From Actinomycetospora sp. TBRC 11914 (GTDB lineage: Bacteria; Actinomycetota; Actinomycetes; Mycobacteriales; Pseudonocardiaceae), in assembly GCF_012933465.1 (NCBI RefSeq), contig NZ_JABBND010000001.1, forward strand, positions 186,001 to 250,000: DNA of 64,000 bases, in the 5' to 3' direction. The notes under the pieces were generated by a model. The model did no database searches, was not told the origin of the DNA, and saw nothing but the letters and a program-made list of their open reading frames with translations. The translations under genes and the position numbers were made by a program. This document shows positions 37,393 through 45,966 of the stretch, in pieces. How positions within the stretch are numbered: the stretch's first letter is position 1; the number at the start of each line of letters is the position of its first letter.

Positions 37393-39564
37393 GTGGCGAC
37401 CACGGCGGTGGATTTACTGTCCGTGCTGCCGGACGCTCTGGCCCTCACCGCGGGCGCCGACCACGTCGTCGAGTGGCTGAGCCCGCGCGGGGAGCAGCTC
37501 TTCGGGGTCGCGGTCCGACGGGGCCACCCGATCCGCGACGCCCTTCCCGCAGGCGATCTCCTCGGCGCTCTCGACGACGCCTTCCGCAGCGGCGAGACGA
37601 CGGTCGTGCCCCGTGGGGTGCTGTCGTCCGTCGTGGACGAGACGCCGAGCGGGCCGGAGTTCGGAGTCAGCTGCTCGCCGGTCGGCGACGGGCCCCGTCG
37701 GATCTCCGGCCTCCTGGTGCGGGTGCTGACCGACGGCCCCGACGACGACGCACGATCGAGAGCACGTGCGCGGGAGTTCCAGCACCTGACCGAGCAGCTC
37801 TCCAGCGCCGCGACGCCGGCGGACATCGGCCGGCTCACGGCCACCTCCGCGGCCACGTTGATCGGCGCCGACGCGTGCGCGGTCTACGCCCGTGCCGAGG
37901 GGGCTCAGGTGGTCGAGTCGCTGCACCACGAGGGCTGGCCCGAGGACGTGGTCGAGCGCTTCCGCCGGCTGACCCTGGAGCGCGGCCGGCCGTTGTCGGA
38001 TGCGGTCCTGACCGGTCGCCCGGTCTGGCTCGAGAACGCTGAGCAGTGGAGGAGCTGCTACCCGGAGATGGCCCCGGTGGGCGTCGCCGGGGGTCACCAG
38101 GCCAGCGCCTGCCTTCCGCTGCGGGTGGAGGACCGCGAGCTCGGTGCGGCCGTGTTCAGCTTCTACCGATCTCGGGCCTTCGACCTCGCCGAGCGGGAGT
38201 TCCTGCTCGCCGTCGCCTCGCTGTGCGCGCAGGCCCTCGACCGCGCACGGCTCTACGCTGCCGAGCGCGAGGCGCGCGCCGCCGCCGAGCGCGAGCGGGA
38301 CCGCATGTCCTTCCTGGCCCGGACGAGCCAGCTGATGGAGGCGCCGCTCTCGCTGGAGGAACGGCTGCGCCAGCTCGCCGACCTCGCCGTGACGGGGATC
38401 GCCGACTGGTCCGCCGTGCACCTGGTGCGCGGCAGCCAGGTGGAGCGGGTGGCCGTGGCCCACCTCGACCCGGCCAAGGTCGCTTTCGTCGAGGAGCTGG
38501 AGCGGCGGTACCCCCCGAGCCCGGACGCCCCCGGCGGCGCTCTCGAGGTGGCCCGTACCGGGGTCGCGGTGGTCATGTCGGAGGTGCCCGACGAGCTGCT
38601 CGTCGCGTCTGCGCAGGACGAGACACATCTCGAACTGATACGGGCGATCGGACTGCGTTCCGCGATCGTGGTGCCGCTGCTGACGCGCGGGCGCTGCCTC
38701 GGGGCGTTGACCCTGGTGCACGCGGAATCGGGGGAACGCTTCACCGACGATGACCTGACGTTCGTCGGCCAGCTCGCCACCACCGCCGCGCTCGCCCTCG
38801 ACAATGCCGCCCTCTACGAACGGCAGCGCACGGTGGCCCGCACCCTCCAGGCAGCTCTCCTGCCCGCCGAGCTTCCTCACGTGCCCGGCGTGCAATTCGC
38901 CGGTCGTTACCGTCCACCGAGCCCCGAGCTGACCGACGTCTACGTCGGAGGGGACATCTACGACATCCACGAGGACTGCGAACGCGGCCGGTGGGCGCTC
39001 ACGGTCGCCGATGTCTGCGGCAAGGGCCCGCAGGCCGCGGCCCTGACCGCGCTGATCCGGCACACGATCCACGCCGAGGTCGGGCACGGGTTCTCACCGG
39101 CGGGCGTCCTGCGGCGGGTCAACGCGGCGATGCTGCGCCATTGCGGGGGCTCCCGGGCCCGCTTCGCCACGATGGTCCACGGGGCGCTGACGGTGGGCCC
39201 GGGCGGCGTCGGGGTGACACTGGTCAACGGTGGGCATCCGCCCGGACTCGTCCTGCGGGGCGACCGGGTCGAGTCGATCGTCGTCCCCGGAACGCTCGTC
39301 GGGGTCTACCCCGACCTGAGCCTCGCCGAGGTCGAGGTCCACCTCGGGCCGCGGGACACCCTGCTGCTCTACACCGACGGCGTCACCGAGGCCCGCGGTC
39401 GGGACGGGTTCTTCGGGTCCGCGCGGCTCGAGGCCGTCCTGGCCTCCTTCTCCGGCGAGTCGGCCGACGTCATCGCCGATGGCATCCTCGCGCACGTGTC
39501 GGACTTCCAGGACGGTCGCCTCCGTGACGACGTCGCTCTCCTCGCGGTCCAGGTGGAGCCATGA
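37393..39564 (+). CDS. PP2C-type (SpoIIE/RsbU-like) serine phosphatase with PAS-like and GAF domains
   Basis: A 723-residue sensor phosphatase. A PAS-like segment (about 1-115) is followed by a GAF domain (~125-280), a second GAF (~310-470) and a SpoIIE phosphatase (~490-723). The metal-binding acidic residues are visible in GGDIYDIHED, VADVCGKG, LLLYTDGV and DDVALLAV. Such proteins dephosphorylate a STAS antagonist and thereby free a sigma factor. Here the STAS gene overlaps the end by 4 bases, and a kinase gene follows, so all three partners are in one operon. No sigma factor gene is nearby. Confidence 0.93.
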   Translation: MATTAVDLLSVLPDALALTAGADHVVEWLSPRGEQLFGVAVRRGHPIRDALPAGDLLGALDDAFRSGETTVVPRGVLSSVVDETPSGPEFGVSCSPVGDGPRRISGLLVRVLTDGPDDDARSRARAREFQHLTEQLSSAATPADIGRLTATSAATLIGADACAVYARAEGAQVVESLHHEGWPEDVVERFRRLTLERGRPLSDAVLTGRPVWLENAEQWRSCYPEMAPVGVAGGHQASACLPLRVEDRELGAAVFSFYRSRAFDLAEREFLLAVASLCAQALDRARLYAAEREARAAAERERDRMSFLARTSQLMEAPLSLEERLRQLADLAVTGIADWSAVHLVRGSQVERVAVAHLDPAKVAFVEELERRYPPSPDAPGGALEVARTGVAVVMSEVPDELLVASAQDETHLELIRAIGLRSAIVVPLLTRGRCLGALTLVHAESGERFTDDDLTFVGQLATTAALALDNAALYERQRTVARTLQAALLPAELPHVPGVQFAGRYRPPSPELTDVYVGGDIYDIHEDCERGRWALTVADVCGKGPQAAALTALIRHTIHAEVGHGFSPAGVLRRVNAAMLRHCGGSRARFATMVHGALTVGPGGVGVTLVNGGHPPGLVLRGDRVESIVVPGTLVGVYPDLSLAEVEVHLGPRDTLLLYTDGVTEARGRDGFFGSARLEAVLASFSGESADVIADGILAHVSDFQDGRLRDDVALLAVQVEP

Positions 39565-39932
39565 CCGCCCCGGGTGACTCGGCGCCGTCCGAGACCTCCG
39601 ATGGTCTGCGGGTGACCCGCTCGTGGGAGTCCGACCGTCTGGTCCTGGTCCTGCGCGGTGATCTGGACATGGACACGCTCGCGATCGCGCAGCAGGAGGT
39701 GACCGCCGCCGAGGGCCAGGCACCGCCGGTGCTCGTCCTCGACCTCTCGCAGCTGGCGTTCGTCGACTCCTCCGGGGTCCGGCTGGTGCTGCTGGCCCAG
39801 CAGGAAGCCGACGACACGAGCCGTCGTTTCGCCGTGCGCCTCGGGCACGGGTCCACCCGACGCCTCTTCGACATGCTCGGGATCACCGCCCGCCTCGAGG
39901 TCCTCGACGACGGGGAGGTCTCGTCCCCGTGA
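39561..39932 (+). CDS. STAS-domain anti-sigma-factor antagonist (canonical)
   Basis: A 123-residue single STAS domain with the intact phosphorylation loop FVDSSGVRLV, preceded by the VLVLDLSQL strand. It is the only STAS protein in this window with the DSSG serine, so it is the likely substrate of the kinase encoded next to it and of the phosphatase before it. It overlaps both neighbours (ATGA at 39561, GTGA at 39929). Confidence 0.93.
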   Translation: MTAPGDSAPSETSDGLRVTRSWESDRLVLVLRGDLDMDTLAIAQQEVTAAEGQAPPVLVLDLSQLAFVDSSGVRLVLLAQQEADDTSRRFAVRLGHGSTRRLFDMLGITARLEVLDDGEVSSP

Positions 39933-40912
39933 CCGGCGCTCCCCATCGGTCTCCCGCGACCACGGCGGGCCCGGATCCTTTCCGTCACCTCGGCGTGGTC
40001 CACCACGGTGTCGAGGAGCTCCTCGACGCCCTCGCCCCGCTGCTTCGCGCCGCCGTGACACGCGGCGACCTCGTCTGGGCCGCCGTCGACGAGGCGGCCC
40101 GCGACGCCCTGGAGCGTCGCCTCGGCTCCGCGGCCCTCGGAATCCTCTGGGGCGAGCCCGGCCAGCCCTACAGCTACAGCGCACAGACGACGGCCGCGCG
40201 CCGGGCGGATCGGCTGCGCACCATGATCGGAGACGGCCGAGCAGGCGTGATCCTCTGCGACGCCGCGACCGTGGGCGGTCCCGACGCGGACGTGTTCGCG
40301 GCGGAGTGCTGGAGTGGCGTCGACGCCAGTTGCAATCTCGCCCTGACCTGCCTACCGGTCACGCTGATCTGCCTCTGCGACGCCGCACGTACCTCCGACG
40401 ACACCGAGCGATTCCTCCGATGGAACCACCCCGAGCTCGTCGTCGGCGCCACCGTGTGCCCCAACCCGCGCTACCGGGACCCCGCCGACGTCCTCGCCTC
40501 GCTCCCCGCGCCGCCTGCGCCTGCTCTGGGGCCCCCCAGCCAGGAACAGTCGTTCGCGAACGGCACCGCCACGCTGCGCGGCATCCGGGCCTGGACGAAG
40601 CGGCACGGGCTCGAGGCCGGCCTCGACCCCGAGCGCACCGAGGGGCTCGTCCTCGCCGTCTGTGAACTGGTCAGCAACAGCATCGAACACGGAGCCGGAC
40701 ACGGCACGCTCTCCTGGTGGGTTCGGCCGGGTCGGGTCGTCGCCCAGATCGACGATCCCGGACAGATGAGCACGACCACGCCCGGGCTACGTCGGCCCGA
40801 CGTGCTCTCCGTGCGCGGGCGGGGTGTCTGGATGGCCCGCCAGCTCTGCGACCTCGTGCACCTCTGGACCACCGTCGGCGGCACCCACGCCCGCCTCGAG
40901 ATCGGGGCCTGA
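39929..40912 (+). CDS. MEDS-domain / HATPase anti-sigma-type serine kinase
   Basis: A 327-residue fusion. Residues ~18-180 match the MEDS (DcmR-type sensory) pattern: FRHLGVVHHGVEELLDALAPLL (in part), GILWGEPGQPYSYSAQT, and LICLCDAARTSDD. Residues ~205-327 are an RsbW-type HATPase with the N box ELVSNSIEHG, QIDDPG and the RGVWMARQLCD lid. It probably phosphorylates the STAS protein upstream and can bind a sigma factor. The MEDS domain suggests that the kinase itself senses a ligand. The GTG at 39929 overlaps the STAS stop. Confidence 0.85.
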   Translation: MTGAPHRSPATTAGPDPFRHLGVVHHGVEELLDALAPLLRAAVTRGDLVWAAVDEAARDALERRLGSAALGILWGEPGQPYSYSAQTTAARRADRLRTMIGDGRAGVILCDAATVGGPDADVFAAECWSGVDASCNLALTCLPVTLICLCDAARTSDDTERFLRWNHPELVVGATVCPNPRYRDPADVLASLPAPPAPALGPPSQEQSFANGTATLRGIRAWTKRHGLEAGLDPERTEGLVLAVCELVSNSIEHGAGHGTLSWWVRPGRVVAQIDDPGQMSTTTPGLRRPDVLSVRGRGVWMARQLCDLVHLWTTVGGTHARLEIGA

Positions 40913-40987
40913 CCGACCGCGGGTGCCTCCTGGCCCGGCATCGTCGTCCGGCCCGAGCGTCGTCGTCCGAGCGGTGGTCGCACCGGG

Positions 40988-41767
40988 TCACGGGGTGGGC
41001 GGGCCCCCGCGGCCGCGGGTGGCTTCGCCCACGAGCCACTCGGCCACCGCGTGCAGCTTGAGGTTGGTCTGCTGGCTGGAACGCGACAGCATGGCGAAGG
41101 CCTGCTCCTCGGAGAGGGTGAACCGTTCGATGAGGATGCCCTTGGCCTGACCGATCACATCGCGGCTGCGCAGCGCGATGTCGAGCCCGGCGGCACGTTG
41201 GGTGCCGTGCAGGGCGATCGCGGCGTGTGACGCGAACAGCGACGCGATGTTCAGCGAAGACTCGTCGAAGGCGTGAGCGGTGTCGGCGTAGAGGTTCAGC
41301 GCGCCGGCGCTGCCTTCCTGTGCGAACAACTGGAACGAGCACATCGCGGCCACGCCGCGTTCGAGCGCGGCCGGGGCGAACCGGGGCCAGCGCTGCTCCC
41401 CGGTGGCGGCCATGTCCTCCACCAGCACCCGCTCCTCGTCGAAGATCGAGTCACGGCACGGCCCCTCACCCAGGCTGTCCTGCAACCCGTCGAGCTCGGC
41501 GACCACGGCGTCGCTGGGCGCGTAGGAGGTCACGGTGCCGCGGCGTTCGACCAGCGACACCCCGGCCCGGCCGACGTGCGGGACCGTGGACAGCGCCCCG
41601 GCGACGATCAGCCCGAGGAGGTGCTCGATGTCGCCATCCCGGGTGAGTAGTTCACGAGCCGCGGTGTCCAGGACCTCGGCGAGCCGGGCGCCGACCCGCT
41701 CGGCCACGGGTAGGTCGCGGTCGTCGGAACGCAGCGGTCCGTCCTCGTCGGCGGTCACGACCCTCAC
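40988..41767 (-). CDS. GAF-ANTAR regulator (third)
   Basis: A 259-residue protein with a GAF domain (about 45-195, with LGEGPCRDSI and QRWPRFAPAALERG) and a C-terminal ANTAR domain (SRDVIGQAKGILIERF and SQQTNLKLHAVAEWL). It is more diverged from the other two than they are from each other. Start at GTG 41767 or 41758; the region before the GAF domain is acidic. It converges on the kinase gene, with 75 bases between. Probably an RNA-binding antiterminator responding to a ligand or redox signal. Confidence 0.9.
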   Translation of the reverse strand: MRVVTADEDGPLRSDDRDLPVAERVGARLAEVLDTAARELLTRDGDIEHLLGLIVAGALSTVPHVGRAGVSLVERRGTVTSYAPSDAVVAELDGLQDSLGEGPCRDSIFDEERVLVEDMAATGEQRWPRFAPAALERGVAAMCSFQLFAQEGSAGALNLYADTAHAFDESSLNIASLFASHAAIALHGTQRAAGLDIALRSRDVIGQAKGILIERFTLSEEQAFAMLSRSSQQTNLKLHAVAEWLVGEATRGRGGPPTP

Positions 41768-42190
41768 TGTCCCACCATGTCACCGGCCCACCCACCCGTC
41801 AGGACCAGCTGGGGGGCGAGATCGCCGTCGGCGCCGCGTACCGCCCGGTCCGCAGACGCTCGAGTCGACCCGCCTCGACCGGATTTCGACCGCGCCTATC
41901 ACGAATTGTGCGCCACGAATGCACTACCCGTATCCGATCAGCGAACCAGCTGCCCCACGGGCGCAATCGAGATCGGGCGGGGCGCCGTCGGGATCGATCC
42001 CGGTTGCGCGGCCCCACGAAGCTGCGCAGACTGAAAATGTGCAGGAGTCTTCTCCGAAGATCATCCTGAACGATCGATCGAACGCCCACGGAATCGTCGC
42101 CGGCGTCGAGCAGATACGCCACGCTGCTCGACGGTTTCGGCGGAACTGTGGCGATGACGTCCGTCTGCTTGAGCACCAGGCAGGAGATCC
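41768..42190. promoter_or_regulatory. Divergent intergenic region, GAF-ANTAR gene / STAS-like gene
   Basis: A 423-base stretch with visibly lower GC than the rest of the window, especially 41880-42130. No supported gene: the open frames have no conserved features. The 10-base palindrome CGATCGATCG (42071-42080) may be an operator. AGGAG at 42182-42186 serves the STAS-like gene. Confidence 0.4.
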
Positions 42191-42658
42191 ATGCCCGACC
42201 CCCTGACCCGTGACCCCGACCCACCGGAGAGCGATGCGAGGCCTTCGTCCCTCGGTCTCGCGCGCGCCGAGGTCTCAGGGCCCGTGCTCGCGTGCGCCCT
42301 CGAGCTCATCGCCGCCGGGCACCCCCTGAGCCTCCTCCCGGACGCCCCCACGACGGAGCCGGCGATGGACGCCGAGAAGGGCCTGCGGCTGTGGGGCTAC
42401 CTGGGCACGCTCAACGCCCGGACCGCCGAGACCGTCCTGACCGCCGCCACCCGCTCGGCGTCGGGGACCTACCACCTCGACATCCGCGGCCTGGACACGT
42501 TCTCCCTGCTGGCGTGGCCGGCCATCCAACGCGGCACCCGCGACTTCCGCCGGCACGGGGGCCACCTGCAGGTCGGCGTCGGCGAGGGCACCCGCGAGCT
42601 CTCCCGTGGCTTCCTGGGCGGACTGGGCTTCGTCGACCTCGAGCTCGTCCTCACGTGA
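42191..42658 (+). CDS. STAS-like protein
   Basis: A 155-residue protein. Residues ~65-155 fit a STAS/MlaB-like pattern (YHLDIRGLDTFSLLAWPAI, then GHLQVGVGE and GLGFVDLELVL). The serine loop reads DTFSLL rather than DSSG. The N-terminal ~60 residues are proline-rich and then hydrophobic (ALELIAAGHPLSLL). The ATG at 42191 follows AGGAG with 5-base spacing. It is probably a regulatory partner, but it is not a standard anti-sigma antagonist. Confidence 0.58.
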   Translation: MPDPLTRDPDPPESDARPSSLGLARAEVSGPVLACALELIAAGHPLSLLPDAPTTEPAMDAEKGLRLWGYLGTLNARTAETVLTAATRSASGTYHLDIRGLDTFSLLAWPAIQRGTRDFRRHGGHLQVGVGEGTRELSRGFLGGLGFVDLELVLT

Positions 42659-42711
42659 CCCGCTCGCGCGGGATCGACCGACGGGCAGCGACACCCCCGC
42701 CGTCGTGACCC

Positions 42712-44919
42712 TCAGTAGATCCGGCGCAGCCGGGCGCCCAGGGGACGGCCGTCGGGGTCGAGGACCATCCGGTACGCCGGATCGATCAGCCACCGCCGTC
42801 GCAGGGTGAGACGGACCTGTTCGTGGCCGGGTACGTGCCGGCGCAGGCGGCCCGGCGGGCGTGGGCCCTCGGCGCCCCCGAGATGCCACGCGTCCAGCGC
42901 CTCGGCCCGCGCCCGGACCGTCTCCGCCGCGCGGTCCGGGTCGAGCAGGTCGGTGTCGTCGGGGCGGCCGAGGTGCTCGCGCATCAGCTCGAGGCGCAGG
43001 CGCCGGGCGAGCCCGCGGGCACCGTCGCCGAGGCCGGCGGGGTCCGCGGGCGCCCGTCCGTCGCGGTCGGCATCGAGGACGGCGGCGACCAGCTCGGAGT
43101 CGTGGGTCCAGGAGCGGGTGTTGAAGTTGTTGCTGCCGACGGTGGCCCAGACGTCGTCGACCACGCAGACCTTGGCGTGCACGTACACCGGGCGCTGCGC
43201 GTCGTTCTCGACGTCGAGGACCTGCACGCGGCTCCCGCCGGCCTCGTGGACCATGGCGAGCGCCTCGCCCTGCCCGAGCACGGCGGGCCCGGGGCGGTCG
43301 TCGTGCTCCGGCCGCGGGACCACCGCGATCAGGTGCAGTCGCGGGGCGCGGCGCAGGGCCGCGGCGAAGACCCGCGCGACGTCGGCGGACCACAGGTACT
43401 GGTCCTCGACGTAGACCAGGCGCTCGGCCCGGCCCAGGGCCTTGATCAGCCCGCGGGCGATGCTGCGCTCGCCGCGGGGGGCGAACGGGTGCGGCGGCCG
43501 GCGGCGCGGGTAGGTCCGCAGGACCTGGACGGCGCACCGCCCGGCCGGCGCCGGGTCCGGCACGGGCTCCGGGAGCGGCGTCCCGCGTCGGGGCAGGCGG
43601 TGGAGGCGATCGGGGACGACGTGCCACGGCAGCCGGGCGAGCGGGGTCGGGTCCTCCCACCGTTCGCGGAAGACGACCTCGAGGTCGCGGACGACCGGAC
43701 CGTGCAGCTCGAGCATCGCGTCGTGGCGGGGGCTGCGGGTGTACTCGTCGGCGTCGGCGGCCGACTGGGGATCGCCGCGGTGGGCGATGTCGTCCCGGGC
43801 GCCGAGGACGAGGTCGATGCCGCCGACGTAGGCGACGTCGTCGTCGGCCTCCGCGCGGGCGCGGACGACGACGAGCTTCTGGTGGTGGCTGCCGAGGACC
43901 CGGATCCGCTGGTCGAGCAGGACCTCGCCGCCGGCCGCGAGGAGGTCGCGCGCGAGGCGTCGGTTCTGGACGACGTGGTAGCCGAACGCCTCCAGGTGGG
44001 AGCGCCACAGGAGCACGGCGAGCCGGGCCCCGCGCCGCGCGGTCGCGGCGAGCGCCTCGGCGACCGTCGGTCCGTCGTCGGCGAGCTGCTGATCGCCGTC
44101 GCCGCGCCAGCCGGCGACGAGGACGACGTCGTCGTCGCCGGTGTCGGCCAGGCGCTCGGCGAGGGCGGCGTAGTAGGTGGTGCCGTGCACGCGCAGCCGG
44201 ACCGCGTTGCCCTCGGTCCACGGCCGCAGCCGGGTCGCCGCGTTGCCGCGCTCGTCGGCGGTGAGGAACCAGTCCTCGATCGCGGCCCGGCCGGTGGCCG
44301 GCGCGAGACCCAGCACCGCGCACAGCAGGGGCAGCAGCTCTTCCCCGTTGGGGGCCTCGACCAGCGGCGGCGCCCCGGTGGCGACGTCGTCGGACCGCAG
44401 GGGCCGGACCGCCCGGTCGACGTCGAGGAGCCGCCGCATCGCGATCGCCGCCACCCGGCCCGGGTGGTCGCGGGCGAACCCGGCGTAGAGCTGCGGGTCG
44501 TGGCCCGCGTCGTCGCCGACGAGCACCCAGGTGGTGTCCGGGTGCTCCGCCGCCAGCTGGTCGAGGACGGCGCGCTTGCGGGCGAGGCCCGCGCCGACCA
44601 GCCAGCCGGAGAACAGGGACCTCCCGGCGGTCAGCAGGGTGCCCGCGGGGTAGTGGTCGTGGCGCAGCGCGCGCCGCAGCGGACGGGACAGCGCGGGCGG
44701 GAGCGTCGTCAGGAAGAAGACCTCGGCCGGGCCGGTGTGGGCCACCGTGCGCAGCAGCCGCTGCATGCCCAGCAGTGACCGGCGGTCGCGCGGGCCCCGG
44801 CTCACCAGGATCCGGAGTCGGCCCCACTGCCGGTGCAGCGGCGCGACCCGCAGGACGCCGTCGATGTCGTACACGAGCCCGAGCGATGAACTACTTCCGG
44901 TGTCGCGCTGTGCGGTCAT
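42712..44919 (-). CDS. App1-like phosphatase fused to phospholipase D-like domains
   Basis: A 735-residue fusion. Residues ~1-185 match the App1/DUF2183 phosphatidate-phosphatase catalytic region: DIDG at 18-21 (DxDxT/V-type aspartates), FFLTTLP near 70, and the highly typical WVLVGDDAGHDPQLY near 137. Residues ~195-720 are a PLD pair. The second HKD is canonical (VHAKVCVVDD with GSNNFNTRSW). The first (SHHQKLVVV, near residue 341) has an insertion before its aspartate-rich DDDVAYVGGID. PLD makes phosphatidic acid, App1 dephosphorylates it to diacylglycerol, so one chain could do both steps. The ATG at 44919 gives the full App1 motif. Membrane anchors are not obvious. Confidence 0.85.
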   Translation of the reverse strand: MTAQRDTGSSSSLGLVYDIDGVLRVAPLHRQWGRLRILVSRGPRDRRSLLGMQRLLRTVAHTGPAEVFFLTTLPPALSRPLRRALRHDHYPAGTLLTAGRSLFSGWLVGAGLARKRAVLDQLAAEHPDTTWVLVGDDAGHDPQLYAGFARDHPGRVAAIAMRRLLDVDRAVRPLRSDDVATGAPPLVEAPNGEELLPLLCAVLGLAPATGRAAIEDWFLTADERGNAATRLRPWTEGNAVRLRVHGTTYYAALAERLADTGDDDVVLVAGWRGDGDQQLADDGPTVAEALAATARRGARLAVLLWRSHLEAFGYHVVQNRRLARDLLAAGGEVLLDQRIRVLGSHHQKLVVVRARAEADDDVAYVGGIDLVLGARDDIAHRGDPQSAADADEYTRSPRHDAMLELHGPVVRDLEVVFRERWEDPTPLARLPWHVVPDRLHRLPRRGTPLPEPVPDPAPAGRCAVQVLRTYPRRRPPHPFAPRGERSIARGLIKALGRAERLVYVEDQYLWSADVARVFAAALRRAPRLHLIAVVPRPEHDDRPGPAVLGQGEALAMVHEAGGSRVQVLDVENDAQRPVYVHAKVCVVDDVWATVGSNNFNTRSWTHDSELVAAVLDADRDGRAPADPAGLGDGARGLARRLRLELMREHLGRPDDTDLLDPDRAAETVRARAEALDAWHLGGAEGPRPPGRLRRHVPGHEQVRLTLRRRWLIDPAYRMVLDPDGRPLGARLRRIY

Positions 44920-44979
44920 CCCGTCACCTCCGCGGCCCAGGAGCCGTTCGTCATCACCGAGGTCGTGGAACGACCCGTC

Positions 44980-45181
44980 TCAGCGTTTCTCGGGAACGGT
45001 CTCGTAGTTGCCGTATTCCGCCGTGGTCCCGGCCGTCGCCCTGGCGGCGGCCACGAAGTCGTCGAGCACCGGTGAGGTGCGCGAGGCCGCCACCGCGAGG
45101 CACACCTGGTCCGGTGCCAGATCCGGGACGGGGACGTAGCTGATGTCCGGTCGCGAGTACCTTGCGCAGGTCCAGCTCCAT
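44980..45181 (-). pseudogene. Remnant of a LysR-type regulator (internal deletion)
   Basis: On the minus strand an ATG at 45181 begins MELDLRKV, the standard opening of LysR regulators, but after about eight codons homology jumps, in another frame, to the tail of a LysR effector domain (PDISYVPVPDL, VCLAVAASRTSPVLDDF, ending at the TGA at 44980). The whole helix-turn-helix and most of the sensing domain are missing. It is best explained by a large internal deletion. It lies between the App1-PLD gene and another stub. Confidence 0.7.
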
Positions 45182-45364
45182 GGGGCCTCCCGGGCCGGCG
45201 ATGCCATGAGGGTATCGCAGCGGGTGGAAGAAGTCTTGGACCGCCGGTCGGGCCGATGGCAGCGTCAGGAATTGCGCGCCGTCCGGGATCGTCGACGACA
45301 GAGAATCGGCGACACGACCACGACCGAATGGTGTCACCATTCCGCTCGGGAAAACAGATGCACG

Positions 45365-45460
45365 ATGAGCAGCATCGGTATCGTCGGCACCGGGAACATG
45401 GCCCGGACCATCGGCACGCTCGCGGTGGCGGGCGGCCACACCGTCGAGCTCAGCGGCTGA
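45365..45460 (+). pseudogene. Truncated NAD(P)-binding oxidoreductase stub
   Basis: A 31-residue frame starting MSSIGIVGTGNMARTIG and ending GHTVELSG, then a stop. It is the N-terminal Rossmann strand-helix-strand (GxGxxA) of an F420/NADP-reductase-like family protein. The rest is missing: the next 70 bases show no continuation in any frame. Divergent placement from the LysR remnant is the usual layout of a regulator and its target, so a regulator-reductase pair has decayed here. Confidence 0.65.
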
Positions 45461-45530
45461 GCCCCGGCCGGGTGGCGCGCGCCCAGGTCGCCGTGCGCCG
45501 GGGCGCCGAGGCCTGTCAGGATGCCGCGCC

Positions 45531-45875
45531 ATGTCCACTGACAGCGAGAGCGGAGCGGCGCGCCGCGGGGCCGGAGCGGGTGCCGTGGCCGGCCGGGCGC
45601 TGGGTGTGCTGGCCTCGCTGGTCCGCATCGTCACCGTCGTGTTCGCCGCGATCCTGGTCCTCCACGTGGTGCTGGTCGTGACCTCGGCCAACCCGCAGAA
45701 CGGCGTCGCGCAGGCCCTGGCCGCCGGCGCGGACCGCCTGACGCTCGGGTTGGGCGACCTCTTCGCGCCCACGAGCCCGTCGCTCGCGGTGATCCTGAAC
45801 TACGGACTGCCCGCGGTGGTCTGGCTGATCATCGGGGTCATCGTCGCCCGCCTGATCGGCGCCCTCGGCCGCTAG
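45531..45875 (+). CDS. Small membrane protein of unknown function
   Basis: A 114-residue protein with two membrane helices (about 28-50: LASLVRIVTVVFAAILVLHVV, in part; and 88-110: YGLPAVVWLIIGVIVARL), separated by a loop. A GTCAGG lies about 10 bases before the ATG at 45531. Such small two-helix proteins are common in actinomycetes and have no known role. It precedes the WS/DGAT gene by 91 bases. Confidence 0.6.
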   Translation: MSTDSESGAARRGAGAGAVAGRALGVLASLVRIVTVVFAAILVLHVVLVVTSANPQNGVAQALAAGADRLTLGLGDLFAPTSPSLAVILNYGLPAVVWLIIGVIVARLIGALGR

Positions 45876-45966
45876 ACCTGCCCGTCGGCGGTCGCGTGAC
45901 CGTTGTCGGACGCCCCACGACGGACGACGATGGGGCCATGTCCACCGGCCGGCGGCGGGGATCGTC

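Noticed and set aside
41777-42034. 85-residue frame in the ANTAR/STAS intergenic region
   Set aside because: No ribosome-binding site, no recognisable feature, and it lies in unusual low-GC intergenic DNA.
45256-45681. 141-residue plus-strand frame over the gene stubs and next gene
   Set aside because: Mixed Arg/His-rich composition and overlap with the real small membrane protein at 45531.
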